From positions 3,038,001-3,102,000 of the forward strand of contig NZ_CP118164.1 in assembly GCF_028748185.1 (NCBI RefSeq): a stretch of DNA of 64,000 bases, given 5' to 3'. Positions 18,185-29,444 of the stretch are shown piece after piece. This DNA is from Bremerella sp. P1 (lineage in GTDB: Bacteria; Planctomycetota; Planctomycetia; Pirellulales; Pirellulaceae). Numbering within the stretch: the first letter of the stretch is position 1; every line of letters starts with the position of its first letter. The translations under genes were made by a program, and so were the position numbers. Under the pieces are notes generated by a model. That model ran no database searches, was not told the origin of the DNA, and saw nothing but the letters and a program-made list of their open reading frames with translations.

Positions 18185-18565
18185 TCAATCCGACGTTTCT
18201 GATTTGCGACGGTTAACATACCAACGAACGATCCGCTGGCCTGCTTGAATCAAAGGTGACCGGAACACGACGAGGATGCATCCCAGTACACCTCCGGTCA
18301 GCAGTAGTCCCAGTTGCCGGTGAAATAAAACCAGCATCAGTGTCCACACGACCAGCGCGATTGACCACCACCAGGGAAAGTCTTTGACGTATAGAGCAGC
18401 CAGAAGCGTCGAGGCACCGAGCATCGTCCCGACCATCAAGGGGAAGAGCAAAGAGCCAAGCACGGAAGCTTGATCGATAGCCACTCCCAGGATGGGAATG
18501 ACCAGCATGAGCACCAACAGTGTTAGCCAGCCCCACGCGGCCCAGGAGACCTTCTTGTCGGCCAT
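18185..18565 (-). CDS. Hydrophobic membrane protein, unknown function
   Basis: A 126-residue protein with four hydrophobic segments (about 12-32, 36-57, 62-84 and 87-105) and a basic C-terminal tail (RWYVNRRKSETSD), so probably an integral inner-membrane protein with four helices. It converges tail-to-tail with the preceding HExxH gene, with about 10 bases between the stops. I do not recognise the family. Confidence 0.6.
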   Translation of the reverse strand: MADKKVSWAAWGWLTLLVLMLVIPILGVAIDQASVLGSLLFPLMVGTMLGASTLLAALYVKDFPWWWSIALVVWTLMLVLFHRQLGLLLTGGVLGCILVVFRSPLIQAGQRIVRWYVNRRKSETSD

Positions 18566-18656
18566 TCGCTCTCCCGCGCAGAAAGTGAGAGGATCAGACC
18601 TTCCCAGGTGACTAAAGCAAGGAACGTCTTTGCTTTGGTGGTACGGGCTTATTTGC

Positions 18657-18935
18657 TTAGCCGAACTTCATCGTACGTGCTTCGCGGACGGCGCGTGCCG
18701 CATTGTCGGCGAAGTTGTCGATTTGGTTTAAGCCCCGCAAGAGCATTGCGTGTCCATCGATCACCACTTCATCGATGTCCGCGTCATCCAGCGTTCGTGC
18801 CAACTGCGAAAGACGTCCCGCTTGCTCACGCAGGCGTTCCACGACGTTACTCATGCGATCACTATCGTAAGGTTCTTTGCGTGGAATGCGTTTGTTTGCG
18901 TCCGCAGCCGACGGTTTCGCCTTCTTTTTGGCCAT
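18657..18935 (-). CDS. Small basic hypothetical protein
   Basis: A 92-residue soluble protein. The first 25 residues are lysine-rich (MAKKKAKPSAADANKRIPRK) and the rest forms heptad-like helices (VVERLREQAGRLSQLARTL; LLRGLNQIDNFADNAARAV). It could be a small DNA- or protein-binding helical protein; function unknown. A good candidate promoter lies about 70 bases upstream on the same strand. Confidence 0.6.
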   Translation of the reverse strand: MAKKKAKPSAADANKRIPRKEPYDSDRMSNVVERLREQAGRLSQLARTLDDADIDEVVIDGHAMLLRGLNQIDNFADNAARAVREARTMKFG

Positions 18936-19007
18936 GGTTCTTCTTTATGAATGCGTTAAGGGGTGGACAAGCGGAGGTTATCAGAGGCTCAGCAAGTTGT
19001 GAAGTAT

Positions 19008-19036
19008 TTAGTACCAATTAATTAATGCAAAGTCAA
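19008..19036 (-). promoter_or_regulatory. Candidate sigma-70 promoter for the small basic protein gene
   Basis: On the minus strand, TTGACT (19036-19031), 17-base AT-rich spacer, TACTAA (19013-19008). Transcription would begin near 19001, giving a ~65-base leader to the start at 18935. The surrounding 18936-19301 intergenic region is AT-rich and otherwise holds no recognisable gene. Confidence 0.55.
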
Positions 19037-19301
19037 CTTTCGGTAGATAAATCGCTTGATATCGCGGAATTTCAACTGCGACATTTTTGTTGAATAAGCG
19101 AAGTCCGTGCGAGGGCATTTAAAACATACAGGTGCTTTGATGGGAATAACCGCTTTCTTTGGAATCTCAGGTCGCGCTTCTGGTAAGGGAAATCGCGAGA
19201 ATCTCTCATTCGAAGCCCCCCACCGATGACCGTAAGCTAGATTTGGTCGCACCCCAAGACCGTGTGGGGTAGCTTGCCGAATCGACAGGGACAAAAGCGA
19301 A

Positions 19302-19790
19302 ATGGCTACCGCAAACCTGAGCAAAACTTCGATCCGCGTGCCGATGGCCGGGATTGTTGCTTCGTCCGCACCCAACGTGCTGGAGACGTTGCTAGGTAGT
19401 TGCGTCGGTATCACGCTGTGGTGTCAGGAGACACGCCACGGGGCCCTAGCTCATGCGATGCTCAGCGAAAGCCAAGGTTGCATGAAACAGCCGGGCCGCT
19501 TTGTCGATACGGCCATTCCCGCGATGCTGGACCAGCTGGCCAAGAACGGTGCTCGACGCCGGGCCATCGTGGCGAAGGTCTGTGGCGGCTCGAATATGTT
19601 CAAAGCGTCTAGCTCTGCTCATGAAGTGGGCCGCAAGAACATCGACAAGGCCTGCGAGCTTCTCCGACTTCAAAAGATCCCCATCCTGGCTCAGCACGTC
19701 GGTGGATCGAACGGGCGAGTCATCTATTTTGATCTAGAAACGGGCGAAATTCGGGTCAAAGTTGGCCTCGAGTTTGTCGCCAAGGTCTAA
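19302..19790 (+). CDS. cheD: Chemoreceptor glutamine deamidase CheD
   Basis: A 162-residue CheD. Catalytic Cys34 in LLGSCVG and His51 in ALAHAML have the 17-residue spacing found in Thermotoga CheD, and the KVCGGSNMF block is also a family marker. CheD deamidates glutamines of chemoreceptors and binds CheC in chemotactic adaptation. No other chemotaxis gene is in the window, so this is an orphan; it may serve receptors encoded elsewhere. The residue six before the cysteine is Glu28 and the threonine is one position later (Thr29), a small difference from the Thr-His-Cys triad of Thermotoga. Confidence 0.9.
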   Translation: MATANLSKTSIRVPMAGIVASSAPNVLETLLGSCVGITLWCQETRHGALAHAMLSESQGCMKQPGRFVDTAIPAMLDQLAKNGARRRAIVAKVCGGSNMFKASSSAHEVGRKNIDKACELLRLQKIPILAQHVGGSNGRVIYFDLETGEIRVKVGLEFVAKV

Positions 19791-19886
19791 GCATTTGATG
19801 CCAATCTCGGCATTCATCTCCTGCATTTAGCAACATGAAACCTGCGGATACCAGGTTTTGATCTGTCAAAAATCAGTGTTTGGTCA

Positions 19887-19916
19887 TTGACAAAAGCAAG
19901 TCTTCGCTGCTAGATT
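19887..19916 (+). promoter_or_regulatory. Candidate sigma-70 promoter for the DUF1559 gene at 20000
   Basis: TTGACA at 19887-19892, 18-base spacer, TAGATT at 19911-19916. Transcription near 19923 would give a leader of about 77 bases before ATG 20000. Confidence 0.55.
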
Positions 19917-19999
19917 TTTGAGTAATCCAAAAAAAGGATGCTGTAAACAGAAAAGTGAACTTTGGTACTTGCTAATCGTGGGTAGAAGGCCTCTTTGAA

Positions 20000-21073
20000 A
20001 TGAATCGATCCCAACGAGGATTTACTCTGGTCGAGTTGTTGGTGGTGATCGCCATCATTGGCGTCTTAATCGCGCTGCTTTTACCGGCGGTCCAGCAAGC
20101 CCGAGAAGCGGCTCGGCGGATGCAGTGCACCAACAACCTCAAACAGATCGGCCTGGCCATCCACAACTACGCTTCCACCCACCGGGTCTTTCCCTCAGGC
20201 TACGTCAGCTACGCCACGCGGGACGGCAGTGGGCCTGCGTCGGCTGCGATCGATTCCGATACGTGGGATGCGGCACCTGGCTGGGGCTGGGCCGCGTTGA
20301 TCCTTCCGTTCATGGAGCAGCGCACCATCACCGATTCGCTGAACATGGGGCAGCCTATTTGGGATTCAGCGAATCGGCCTTTCATCAATACGAGGCTCGA
20401 AGCCTATCTTTGTCCGTCATCCAGCGGAGACCACGACCCGTTCACAGTCCGAGACAGCTCGGGTGGTGCTTTGACTCGCTATGGCAGCGACATCGTCGTG
20501 GGGCGGTCTCACTATATCGCCAGTCACGGGCAGGAGTCGTGCTGGGGAGACTGCGGGGCGTCGGCCAGTGGCCCGGTGTTCACCAACATCTATACCGGTG
20601 CCACGACCACCGTTCAGATCCATGGTGATGCTTCGAAGGTTGCTGATGGACCTTTCTATCGCAACTCGAAGGTCAGCTTCCGCGACGTGACCGACGGAAC
20701 GACCAACACGCTGTTCATCAGCGAGCATTCCTCGAAGCTCAGCGACAAGACTTGGGTCGGCGTCGTTCCGGGCGCGTTTACCCATCCGAGATACTCCACG
20801 CCTGAAAATGGCCCCGACGCCGCGGCTACGCTGGTCATGATGCATGTGGGACCCTCGGGCGGCGAACTGGATATCACCGGCGATCCAATCATTCACCCGA
20901 TGAACTTTCCGACTCTGCACGTCGGGCAGATGTATTCGGAACACCCAGGCGGCGGGAATGTCCTCTTCGGCGATGGCTCGGTCAGCTTGCAACCAGAGAC
21001 GATTGATCTGATTCTGGCTGCCGAATTGGCGAGCATGAACGAAGGCGAAGTCATTAAGTCTCGGGGGTTCTAA
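20000..21073 (+). CDS. DUF1559 protein with prepilin-type N-terminus
   Basis: A 357-residue planctomycete-type DUF1559 protein. The N-terminus [17 protein letters not shown] is a type IV prepilin methylation and cleavage site followed by a hydrophobic helix, then [12 protein letters not shown] and [13 protein letters not shown]. Near the C-terminus HPGGGNVLFGDGS is the H-x8-DG motif of the family. Such proteins are probably processed by prepilin peptidase and assembled or displayed at the envelope, but their role is not established. It is followed after 2 bases by a small membrane-anchored protein gene, so the two form an operon. Confidence 0.9.
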   Translation: MNRSQRGFTLVELLVVIAIIGVLIALLLPAVQQAREAARRMQCTNNLKQIGLAIHNYASTHRVFPSGYVSYATRDGSGPASAAIDSDTWDAAPGWGWAALILPFMEQRTITDSLNMGQPIWDSANRPFINTRLEAYLCPSSSGDHDPFTVRDSSGGALTRYGSDIVVGRSHYIASHGQESCWGDCGASASGPVFTNIYTGATTTVQIHGDASKVADGPFYRNSKVSFRDVTDGTTNTLFISEHSSKLSDKTWVGVVPGAFTHPRYSTPENGPDAAATLVMMHVGPSGGELDITGDPIIHPMNFPTLHVGQMYSEHPGGGNVLFGDGSVSLQPETIDLILAAELASMNEGEVIKSRGF

Positions 21074-21075
21074 TC

Positions 21076-21432
21076 ATGGAAATGTCCAAACCAGCCGTAA
21101 CAGGTGTCGCGTTTGTTGTTGTCCTGGTCGTCGCAGCAGTCGCCTATTGGCTCACGCGTCCGACATTTGGTGAGATCAGCCGCAAAGGATACGACTATGC
21201 GATGGCGCTGGGATCGGCCTGCAATGGAAAGAATGAAGCAAAGGTCGCGAAGATCACACAGATGATCGATCAGTCGACCGAAGACGGTGAACTGGAAACC
21301 CAGGAAGCAGCCTGGTTGAAGGGAATCGCCCAGCAGGCCAGCGACGGTCACTGGGAACTGGCCTACGCCTCGGTCAGGACGCTAATGCAGGAGCAAACGC
21401 AAAAGGCGGTTCCCCTGCCCCGGCTTGATTAA
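21076..21432 (+). CDS. Small membrane-anchored protein encoded with a DUF1559 gene
   Basis: A 118-residue protein with one N-terminal hydrophobic segment (about 8-26) and a soluble helical domain (YDYAMALGSACNGKNEAKV...). ATG 21076 lies 2 bases after the DUF1559 stop; ATG 21082 is an alternative. No lipobox is visible. Coupling to the upstream gene suggests an accessory role in the same envelope process. Its 3' end overlaps the convergent methyltransferase gene by 4 bases. Family not recognised. Confidence 0.65.
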   Translation: MEMSKPAVTGVAFVVVLVVAAVAYWLTRPTFGEISRKGYDYAMALGSACNGKNEAKVAKITQMIDQSTEDGELETQEAAWLKGIAQQASDGHWELAYASVRTLMQEQTQKAVPLPRLD

Positions 21433-22208
21433 TGCTCTGGCTTGAGGGCTCGTGTCGACACAAAAGAGCTGAGGTAGCGGGAAATCAAATCACTCTCGTC
21501 CCAACGATCTTCATAAAGTTCGATGAGATGAAACCCGGCCTGCATCTGACCCCCAAGTTGGTCTTCCAGCGTGTGTCCAAACATCAGCGGTTGTGTCTTC
21601 AGTATCTTGTCGAGTTCGTCAGGATTCAGGTGGGTTACGTCTGCATAGGGAATGTTGTGGCGGACGACCAGTTCGCCTCGATCTTCCTCGGCAGCGACGT
21701 CGAAGATGAATCGCACCGGATTGCAGATCCCTGCTAGAAGCGTTCCGCCTGGTCTTAGGACGCGGTAGGCTTCCTTCCATACCGGCAGGATATTCTCGGC
21801 AAAGCAGTTCGAGCAGGGGTGAAAGATCAGATCAAACGAATCATCGGCGAACACCGCAAGATCGGCCATGTCTCCCTGTTCGGTCGTGAGCGAAAGCCCG
21901 TCGCGTTCGGCGACGAAACGGTCCTGGGCAAGCTGATTGGGCGAGTTGTCGTACACCGTCACATCCGCCCCGGCAGCAGAAAGGGTCGGCCCTTGCTGTC
22001 CACCGCCCGAAGCCAGGCACAAGATCTTCACGCCGGAGAGATCCTCCGGAAACCAGTGCCGCGGAACGCGCTTGGTCGGCGTAAGCCCCAGCGACCACTC
22101 CCCTGCCCTGGCCTGAGCGATCTTTTCGCTGGAAACAGGGACCGTCCACCGGTCGTGCTCCACGACGAGTCGATTCCACGCATCACGATTGTGCTTGAGA
22201 ACGTCCAT
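21429..22208 (-). CDS. Class I SAM-dependent methyltransferase
   Basis: A 259-residue protein. Motif I is VKILCLASGGGQQGPTLS (a GxG-type SAM loop with extra glycines), the acidic residue at the end of strand 2 is in VTVYDNS, motif II/III is FDLIFHPCSNCF and YRVLRPGGTLL is the post-motif helix. It probably methylates a small molecule; substrate unknown. ATG 22208 (MDVLKHNRDAWNRLV) is chosen because the upstream in-frame extension overlaps the neighbouring kinase gene end and is unlike a protein. It lies 23 bases after the sigma-kinase gene on the same strand. Confidence 0.85.
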   Translation of the reverse strand: MDVLKHNRDAWNRLVVEHDRWTVPVSSEKIAQARAGEWSLGLTPTKRVPRHWFPEDLSGVKILCLASGGGQQGPTLSAAGADVTVYDNSPNQLAQDRFVAERDGLSLTTEQGDMADLAVFADDSFDLIFHPCSNCFAENILPVWKEAYRVLRPGGTLLAGICNPVRFIFDVAAEEDRGELVVRHNIPYADVTHLNPDELDKILKTQPLMFGHTLEDQLGGQMQAGFHLIELYEDRWDESDLISRYLSSFVSTRALKPEH

Positions 22209-22231
22209 GGGTATGTGCCTTGTAGTAGTCG

Positions 22232-23644
22232 TCAATGAATGCGGTCGACGGCATTGAGAAATGTGAGAATATCGCGAAATCGACGAGCAGGATTGGGGTC
22301 GAGGCACCGCATAATAAGCTCATCGAATTCGGGAACGATATTCAAATCTGGGCGAACGGAGGAGGGATGCACCGATGGCGAGTTATTCTCAAGCTGCCTC
22401 AGTATTTGGTCAGGGGAGCCGCTGCGAGGAGGTTTGCCAGTAAGCAGTGCGTACAGCAGTCCACCCAGCCCATAGATGTCGATCGTGTTATCAATCGATG
22501 CATTACGAAGTTGTTCCGGCGCAAGATACGCGATGGTCCCGCCACGAATCCTGTGAATGGCACGTCGATCCGATCGCAACGCGGCGAATCCAAAGTCAGA
22601 GACCTGAACCGTTCCACTTCTCGAAAGGAGAATGTTCCCCGGCTTCAGGTCTCCGTGAATGATGTTTGCCTCGTGAGCGGCTTGGATGCCAAACGCAACT
22701 TGGAGGATGACGCGAATCGCTTCGCTACTGCTTAGGGGCTGCCGATCGATGATCTGCTGCAGGTCCTCACCTTCGACCCAATCGAGCGCCAGAAAGTAGC
22801 CTCCGCCTGGGTATTGCCCGAGCCCGTGGATGCCGACAACACACGGGTGATGGATCTTGCCCAACAAGATCGATTCCTGGATGAAGTGCTCGACCGCAGA
22901 CGGATCTTTCTGATGGCGTTTGTGGAGTGCTTTGATAGCCACCGTGCGGTTGCGGCGTTTCTCAATTGCCCGATAAACCTTCCCGAACCCGCCGCTACCG
23001 ACGTGCTGTTTCAGTACATAGTCTTCCCAGGATAGCGTTGCTCGAGGATCTGCTTGGGGAAATGTTGGCGGAGAGAGCTCTCGCTCCAGCGTTTCACGAA
23101 GCGTCTGTAGCCACCTTCGGACTGTGCGTGGAGATTTGCCCAGCTCGATGGCAATTTCCTCAGGCGTATTCCCTGCCAAAGTGAGCTTGAGCACCGTTTT
23201 TGCTTCGTCGGGTAGTTCCTGAAAGATCTCATCGGCTATCTCTAAGACCGCGAGGGCATCCTCATGTGAGGGAGCCGCGTCAGGGCTTGAAAGCAGCGGA
23301 AGTTCCTCACGCTCGACGGAACGTTTCGCGGCCAAGTGCCAGGCAACTTTTCGGCGGAGCTTATTGAGAGAGATTGCGGCCAGCAATCTCCAGAGGTCTC
23401 CCGATCGCTCTAGCACAAATTGGTCGTCGGCTGCCCTAAGAAAGAAGCTGCCCATTGCCGATTGTGTGATGTCCTCGGCATCGATCCGGCTTCGCAGCTT
23501 CTGCGAGATTTGTTGCCGGATCAGTGGCAAGAGACGTGCTGCATATCGCGAAACGATACGATCCGCCGCACCAGGGCTCCTCGCGATCCAACCCGCGAGC
23601 AATTCCCTGGAGCTTAGTTCGGATTGGGGCTCTGCCTGGGACAC
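22232..23644 (-). CDS. ECF sigma factor fused to a Ser/Thr protein kinase
   Basis: A 470-residue fusion. Residues ~15-115 resemble sigma region 2 (DAEDITQSAMGSFF, LAAISLNKLRRKV) and ~128-188 region 4 with a helix-turn-helix (AGNTPEEIAIELGKSPRTVRRWL). A protein kinase domain follows from ~207: glycine loop GSGGFGKVYRA (216-226), VAIK Lys238, catalytic loop HGDLKPGN (330-337), DFG 350-352, APE 375-377. The Arg usually before the catalytic Asp is Gly331, a non-RD arrangement. The kinase looks intact otherwise. There is no extracellular sensor or membrane segment. Planctomycetes are known to link ECF factors with Ser/Thr kinases; a direct fusion implies one polypeptide joins phosphorylation and promoter choice. 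Confidence 0.88.
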   Translation of the reverse strand: MSQAEPQSELSSRELLAGWIARSPGAADRIVSRYAARLLPLIRQQISQKLRSRIDAEDITQSAMGSFFLRAADDQFVLERSGDLWRLLAAISLNKLRRKVAWHLAAKRSVEREELPLLSSPDAAPSHEDALAVLEIADEIFQELPDEAKTVLKLTLAGNTPEEIAIELGKSPRTVRRWLQTLRETLERELSPPTFPQADPRATLSWEDYVLKQHVGSGGFGKVYRAIEKRRNRTVAIKALHKRHQKDPSAVEHFIQESILLGKIHHPCVVGIHGLGQYPGGGYFLALDWVEGEDLQQIIDRQPLSSSEAIRVILQVAFGIQAAHEANIIHGDLKPGNILLSRSGTVQVSDFGFAALRSDRRAIHRIRGGTIAYLAPEQLRNASIDNTIDIYGLGGLLYALLTGKPPRSGSPDQILRQLENNSPSVHPSSVRPDLNIVPEFDELIMRCLDPNPARRFRDILTFLNAVDRIH

Positions 23645-23711
23645 GGGAAAACTTTCTGAAAACCCTTCGCGTCGTGACCAAACACGAAAGGAAAACGCAT
23701 GTACCTCTTAG

Positions 23712-23758
23712 ACGAGGAATGCTTCCTCGTAAGAATCAGGACACCAAAACACGAGGAA
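23712..23758 (+). promoter_or_regulatory. Possible RNA switch in the ferredoxin leader
   Basis: TTCCTCGT at 23723-23730 is fully complementary to ACGAGGAA at 23712-23719 (hairpin with a 3-base loop) and equally to a second ACGAGGAA at 23751-23758, which overlaps the ribosome binding site of the ferredoxin gene. The two pairings exclude each other, so the leader could switch between open and blocked translation. Seen in sequence; regulation is inferred. Confidence 0.4.
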
Positions 23759-23765
23759 AGTTCTC

Positions 23766-24041
23766 ATGGCCTTTGTGGTTACGTCGTTATGCGACGGTTG
23801 CAAGTATGCCGACTGTGTTACCGTTTGCCCCGCGGATTGTTTTCACGAGGGGGAAACGATGCTGTATATCAACCCGGAAACTTGCACTGAATGTGGTGCC
23901 TGCGAGCCGGAATGTCCTGTCGCGGCGATCTTCCATGAAGATTCAGTGCCGGATGAGTGCCAGGAGTTCATTCAGATCAACGAAGAGATGGCGGCGAAGT
24001 TGCCGTCGATTGTGACTAAGAAGCCACCACTTGCCCAATAG
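23766..24041 (+). CDS. fdxA: 7Fe-type ferredoxin ([3Fe-4S]/[4Fe-4S])
   Basis: A 91-residue ferredoxin. The block CDGCKYADCVTVCP followed by DCFHEGETMLYINPETC and TECGACEPECP matches the FdxA/Azotobacter FdI pattern, with cysteines for one 3Fe and one 4Fe cluster. It is a soluble electron carrier of low potential; partners are unknown. The ribosome binding site GAGGAAAG lies 7 bases upstream. The gene diverges from the ECF-kinase gene. A small upstream frame at 23699 (MYLLDEECFLV...) with its own AAGGA site overlaps this gene in another frame and could be a leader peptide, but that is speculative. Confidence 0.9.
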   Translation: MAFVVTSLCDGCKYADCVTVCPADCFHEGETMLYINPETCTECGACEPECPVAAIFHEDSVPDECQEFIQINEEMAAKLPSIVTKKPPLAQ

Positions 24042-24082
24042 ATTTCAGACACACTTTGGTGCTTAAATTGGTTGCCAAACGC

Positions 24083-24108
24083 AAACCAGGGGTGCGTACC
24101 CCTGGTTT
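24083..24108. terminator. Bidirectional terminator-like hairpin between ferredoxin and carB
   Basis: AAACCAGGGGT (24083-24093) pairs perfectly with ACCCCTGGTTT (24098-24108) around a 4-base loop. It sits between two convergent genes (ferredoxin stop 24041, carB end 24163). T-rich flanks are short, so termination strength is uncertain. Confidence 0.75.
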
Positions 24109-24162
24109 ATGTTCGGCTGCCCTGCTGGGGCTTTAGAGCTAAGGTAGAAGTGACCTCAGGCA

Positions 24163-27438
<3,276 letters not shown>

Positions 27439-27977
27439 TGGGGGCTCTCGTACTGGGCTGAAGTGAGGGCGGTGACAGGCGCGTAGTGACCCCTGTCTTC
27501 ATGAACTTGAAGTGCAAAATCCCACCAATTTAACCGCACGATCGACGCGATAACAAGGGGCGCGCTAAAGGCATTCAAAAAAGCGCGACTGATCAAATCG
27601 CGTCCGCATCCACTAGGTTATCGCGAGCGGGGGCTATTCTTCCGAAACATAATTACGTGCTGGGGATTTAGACCGAATTTGCAGAACCGGCGAATTTGGG
27701 TTGATACAACGTGGCATGTGGTGCATGAAGCGTGGGCATCGGCTTGGCGTAACAGTTTGCGGGAAATAACAGGATGGCCTAGAAGCATCCGAATTTCCCA
27801 TGATTGCGCGCATCATTCCGGCTGTATCGATCAAAGGATTCGATTTCGTCTCGTACGATGCTTAATAACTGCGCAGCCCCTAATCTGGCGCGTTGACAGT
27901 GGTTACCGATCCACTTAGCATTTAAGTGGTTTACGAATCTTAATACACGTCAGTCCTTGCATAATTCTGAGGCAACC
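27439..27977. other. Divergent carB-argH intergenic region
   Basis: About 540 bases without a credible gene; short frames on both strands lack protein character. Its right end holds a strong candidate argH promoter with an overlapping palindrome. No tRNA is seen. The carB promoter should be in the left part, but I could not pick a convincing one. Confidence 0.4.
27893..27929 (+). promoter_or_regulatory. Candidate argH promoter with overlapping palindromic operator
   Basis: TTGACA at 27893-27898, 17-base spacer, TAGCAT at 27916-27921. A perfect 7-bp inverted repeat, CCACTTA (27911-27917) and TAAGTGG (27923-27929) separated by 5 bases, covers the -10 element and the expected start point. It could be a repressor site or the base of a leader hairpin. 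Confidence 0.6.
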
Positions 27978-29366
27978 TTGTCGCGGAACAGCCCCTCTCA
28001 AAGTGGAGTTTTTAACTCCGCAGTCGACACACGGGTCGAAAAGTTCACCGAAAGCATCAGCTTCGACCACCGACTGTACGCCCAGGACATCCGTGGCTCG
28101 ATCGCCCACGCCGAGATGCTTGCCGATGTGGGCGTGCTGACCAGTGATGAGGCAGCACAAATCACGACGGCGCTGGCACTTATTAAGGGCGAGATCGACA
28201 ACGGTGATTTTGAGTTCGACGAGAAGCTGGAAGACGTTCATATGAACATCGAAAGCGCACTGGTCGATCGCTTAGGGGATGTGGGACGAAAACTGCACAC
28301 CGGTCGTAGTCGAAATGATCAGGTTTCGACCGACGCACGGCTGTGGATTCGCGATTCCATCGACGAAACAGATCAACTGTTAAAGCAGTTACAGGTCGCG
28401 TTCGTTGGTCGCTGCGATGCGGATATGGACGTGATTCTGCCAGCCTACACGCACATGCAGCGAGCCCAGCCCGTGCTCGCCCCGCACTACTGGCTCGCTT
28501 ACACCGAGAAATTCCAACGCGATCGCGAGCGTCTGGCCGATTGCCGTCGCCGCGTGAACGTCTGCAGCTTGGGCACCGCCGCGTTGGCCGGCACGACGAT
28601 TCCGATCGATCGCGAAAATGTAGCTAAGCGGTTGGGATTCGAGTCTGTGGCCGCCAATAGTATCGACGTCTCCAGCGATCGTGACTTCCTGGTGGAGTAC
28701 GCGTTCTGTCTGACGATGATTGCCGAGCATCTGAGCGTCTGGGCCGACGAGTGGGTGTTGTGGTCGAGCGTCGAATTCAAATTCATTCAGGTTCCGCAGC
28801 AGTTCTGCACCGGCAGTTCGATCATGCCGCAGAAGATTAACCCGGACGTGTGCGAACTCATTCGCGGAAAAACGGCTCGCGTTATTGGGAACCTCCAGTC
28901 GCTGCTGGTCCTCATTAAGGGACTGCCACTGGCCTACAACCGAGACCTGCAAGAAGACAAAGAGCGGCTGTTCGATTCGGTTGATACGGTTCATCGCTCA
29001 CTCGACCTGGCGGCTTCGATGGTTGAAGGGGCCAAGTTGAACACCGATTCGATCAACTCGCGGCTGGAAGATGGCTTCCTCGATGCGACCACGCTGATGG
29101 AGTACCTGATTGGTAAAGGGACTCCCCAGCGAACGGCCCATCATCAGATTGGTAGCCTGGTCGCTACGGCGATGGAAAAGGGATGTCGCCTGGCCGAATT
29201 GCCGCTCGAGGATTTTACGGCCGTTAACGATTCATTGGATAAGTCCGTTTATGACGTCCTGGGAGTGGAGCGAGCGGTCGCTGCATTCCGAAGTTATGGC
29301 TCAACCTCGCCTGACATGGTGAAAAAGCAAGTGGTTCGCTGGAAGGAGCAATTAGAATTGAGCTGA
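27978..29366 (+). CDS. argH: Argininosuccinate lyase
   Basis: A ~462-residue cytosolic lyase that splits argininosuccinate into arginine and fumarate. The fumarase/aspartase superfamily signature [12 protein letters not shown] is intact, and [13 protein letters not shown] and [12 protein letters not shown]-type blocks ([11 protein letters not shown]) are present. No ATG precedes the conserved region. TTG 27978 has TGAGG 5 bases upstream and is preferred; an in-frame TTG at 27957 is the alternative. Nearby carB shares the pathway but is on the opposite strand. The final gene of arginine synthesis sits 24 kb from argBDF. Confidence 0.95.
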   Translation: MSRNSPSQSGVFNSAVDTRVEKFTESISFDHRLYAQDIRGSIAHAEMLADVGVLTSDEAAQITTALALIKGEIDNGDFEFDEKLEDVHMNIESALVDRLGDVGRKLHTGRSRNDQVSTDARLWIRDSIDETDQLLKQLQVAFVGRCDADMDVILPAYTHMQRAQPVLAPHYWLAYTEKFQRDRERLADCRRRVNVCSLGTAALAGTTIPIDRENVAKRLGFESVAANSIDVSSDRDFLVEYAFCLTMIAEHLSVWADEWVLWSSVEFKFIQVPQQFCTGSSIMPQKINPDVCELIRGKTARVIGNLQSLLVLIKGLPLAYNRDLQEDKERLFDSVDTVHRSLDLAASMVEGAKLNTDSINSRLEDGFLDATTLMEYLIGKGTPQRTAHHQIGSLVATAMEKGCRLAELPLEDFTAVNDSLDKSVYDVLGVERAVAAFRSYGSTSPDMVKKQVVRWKEQLELS

Positions 29367-29444
29367 CCGCTCAGGATTGTTTCCTTGCCAAGGAATGGGC
29401 ATTTTCATCCGGAATGCCATCCCCACTAACCTTGCGAAAATCAG

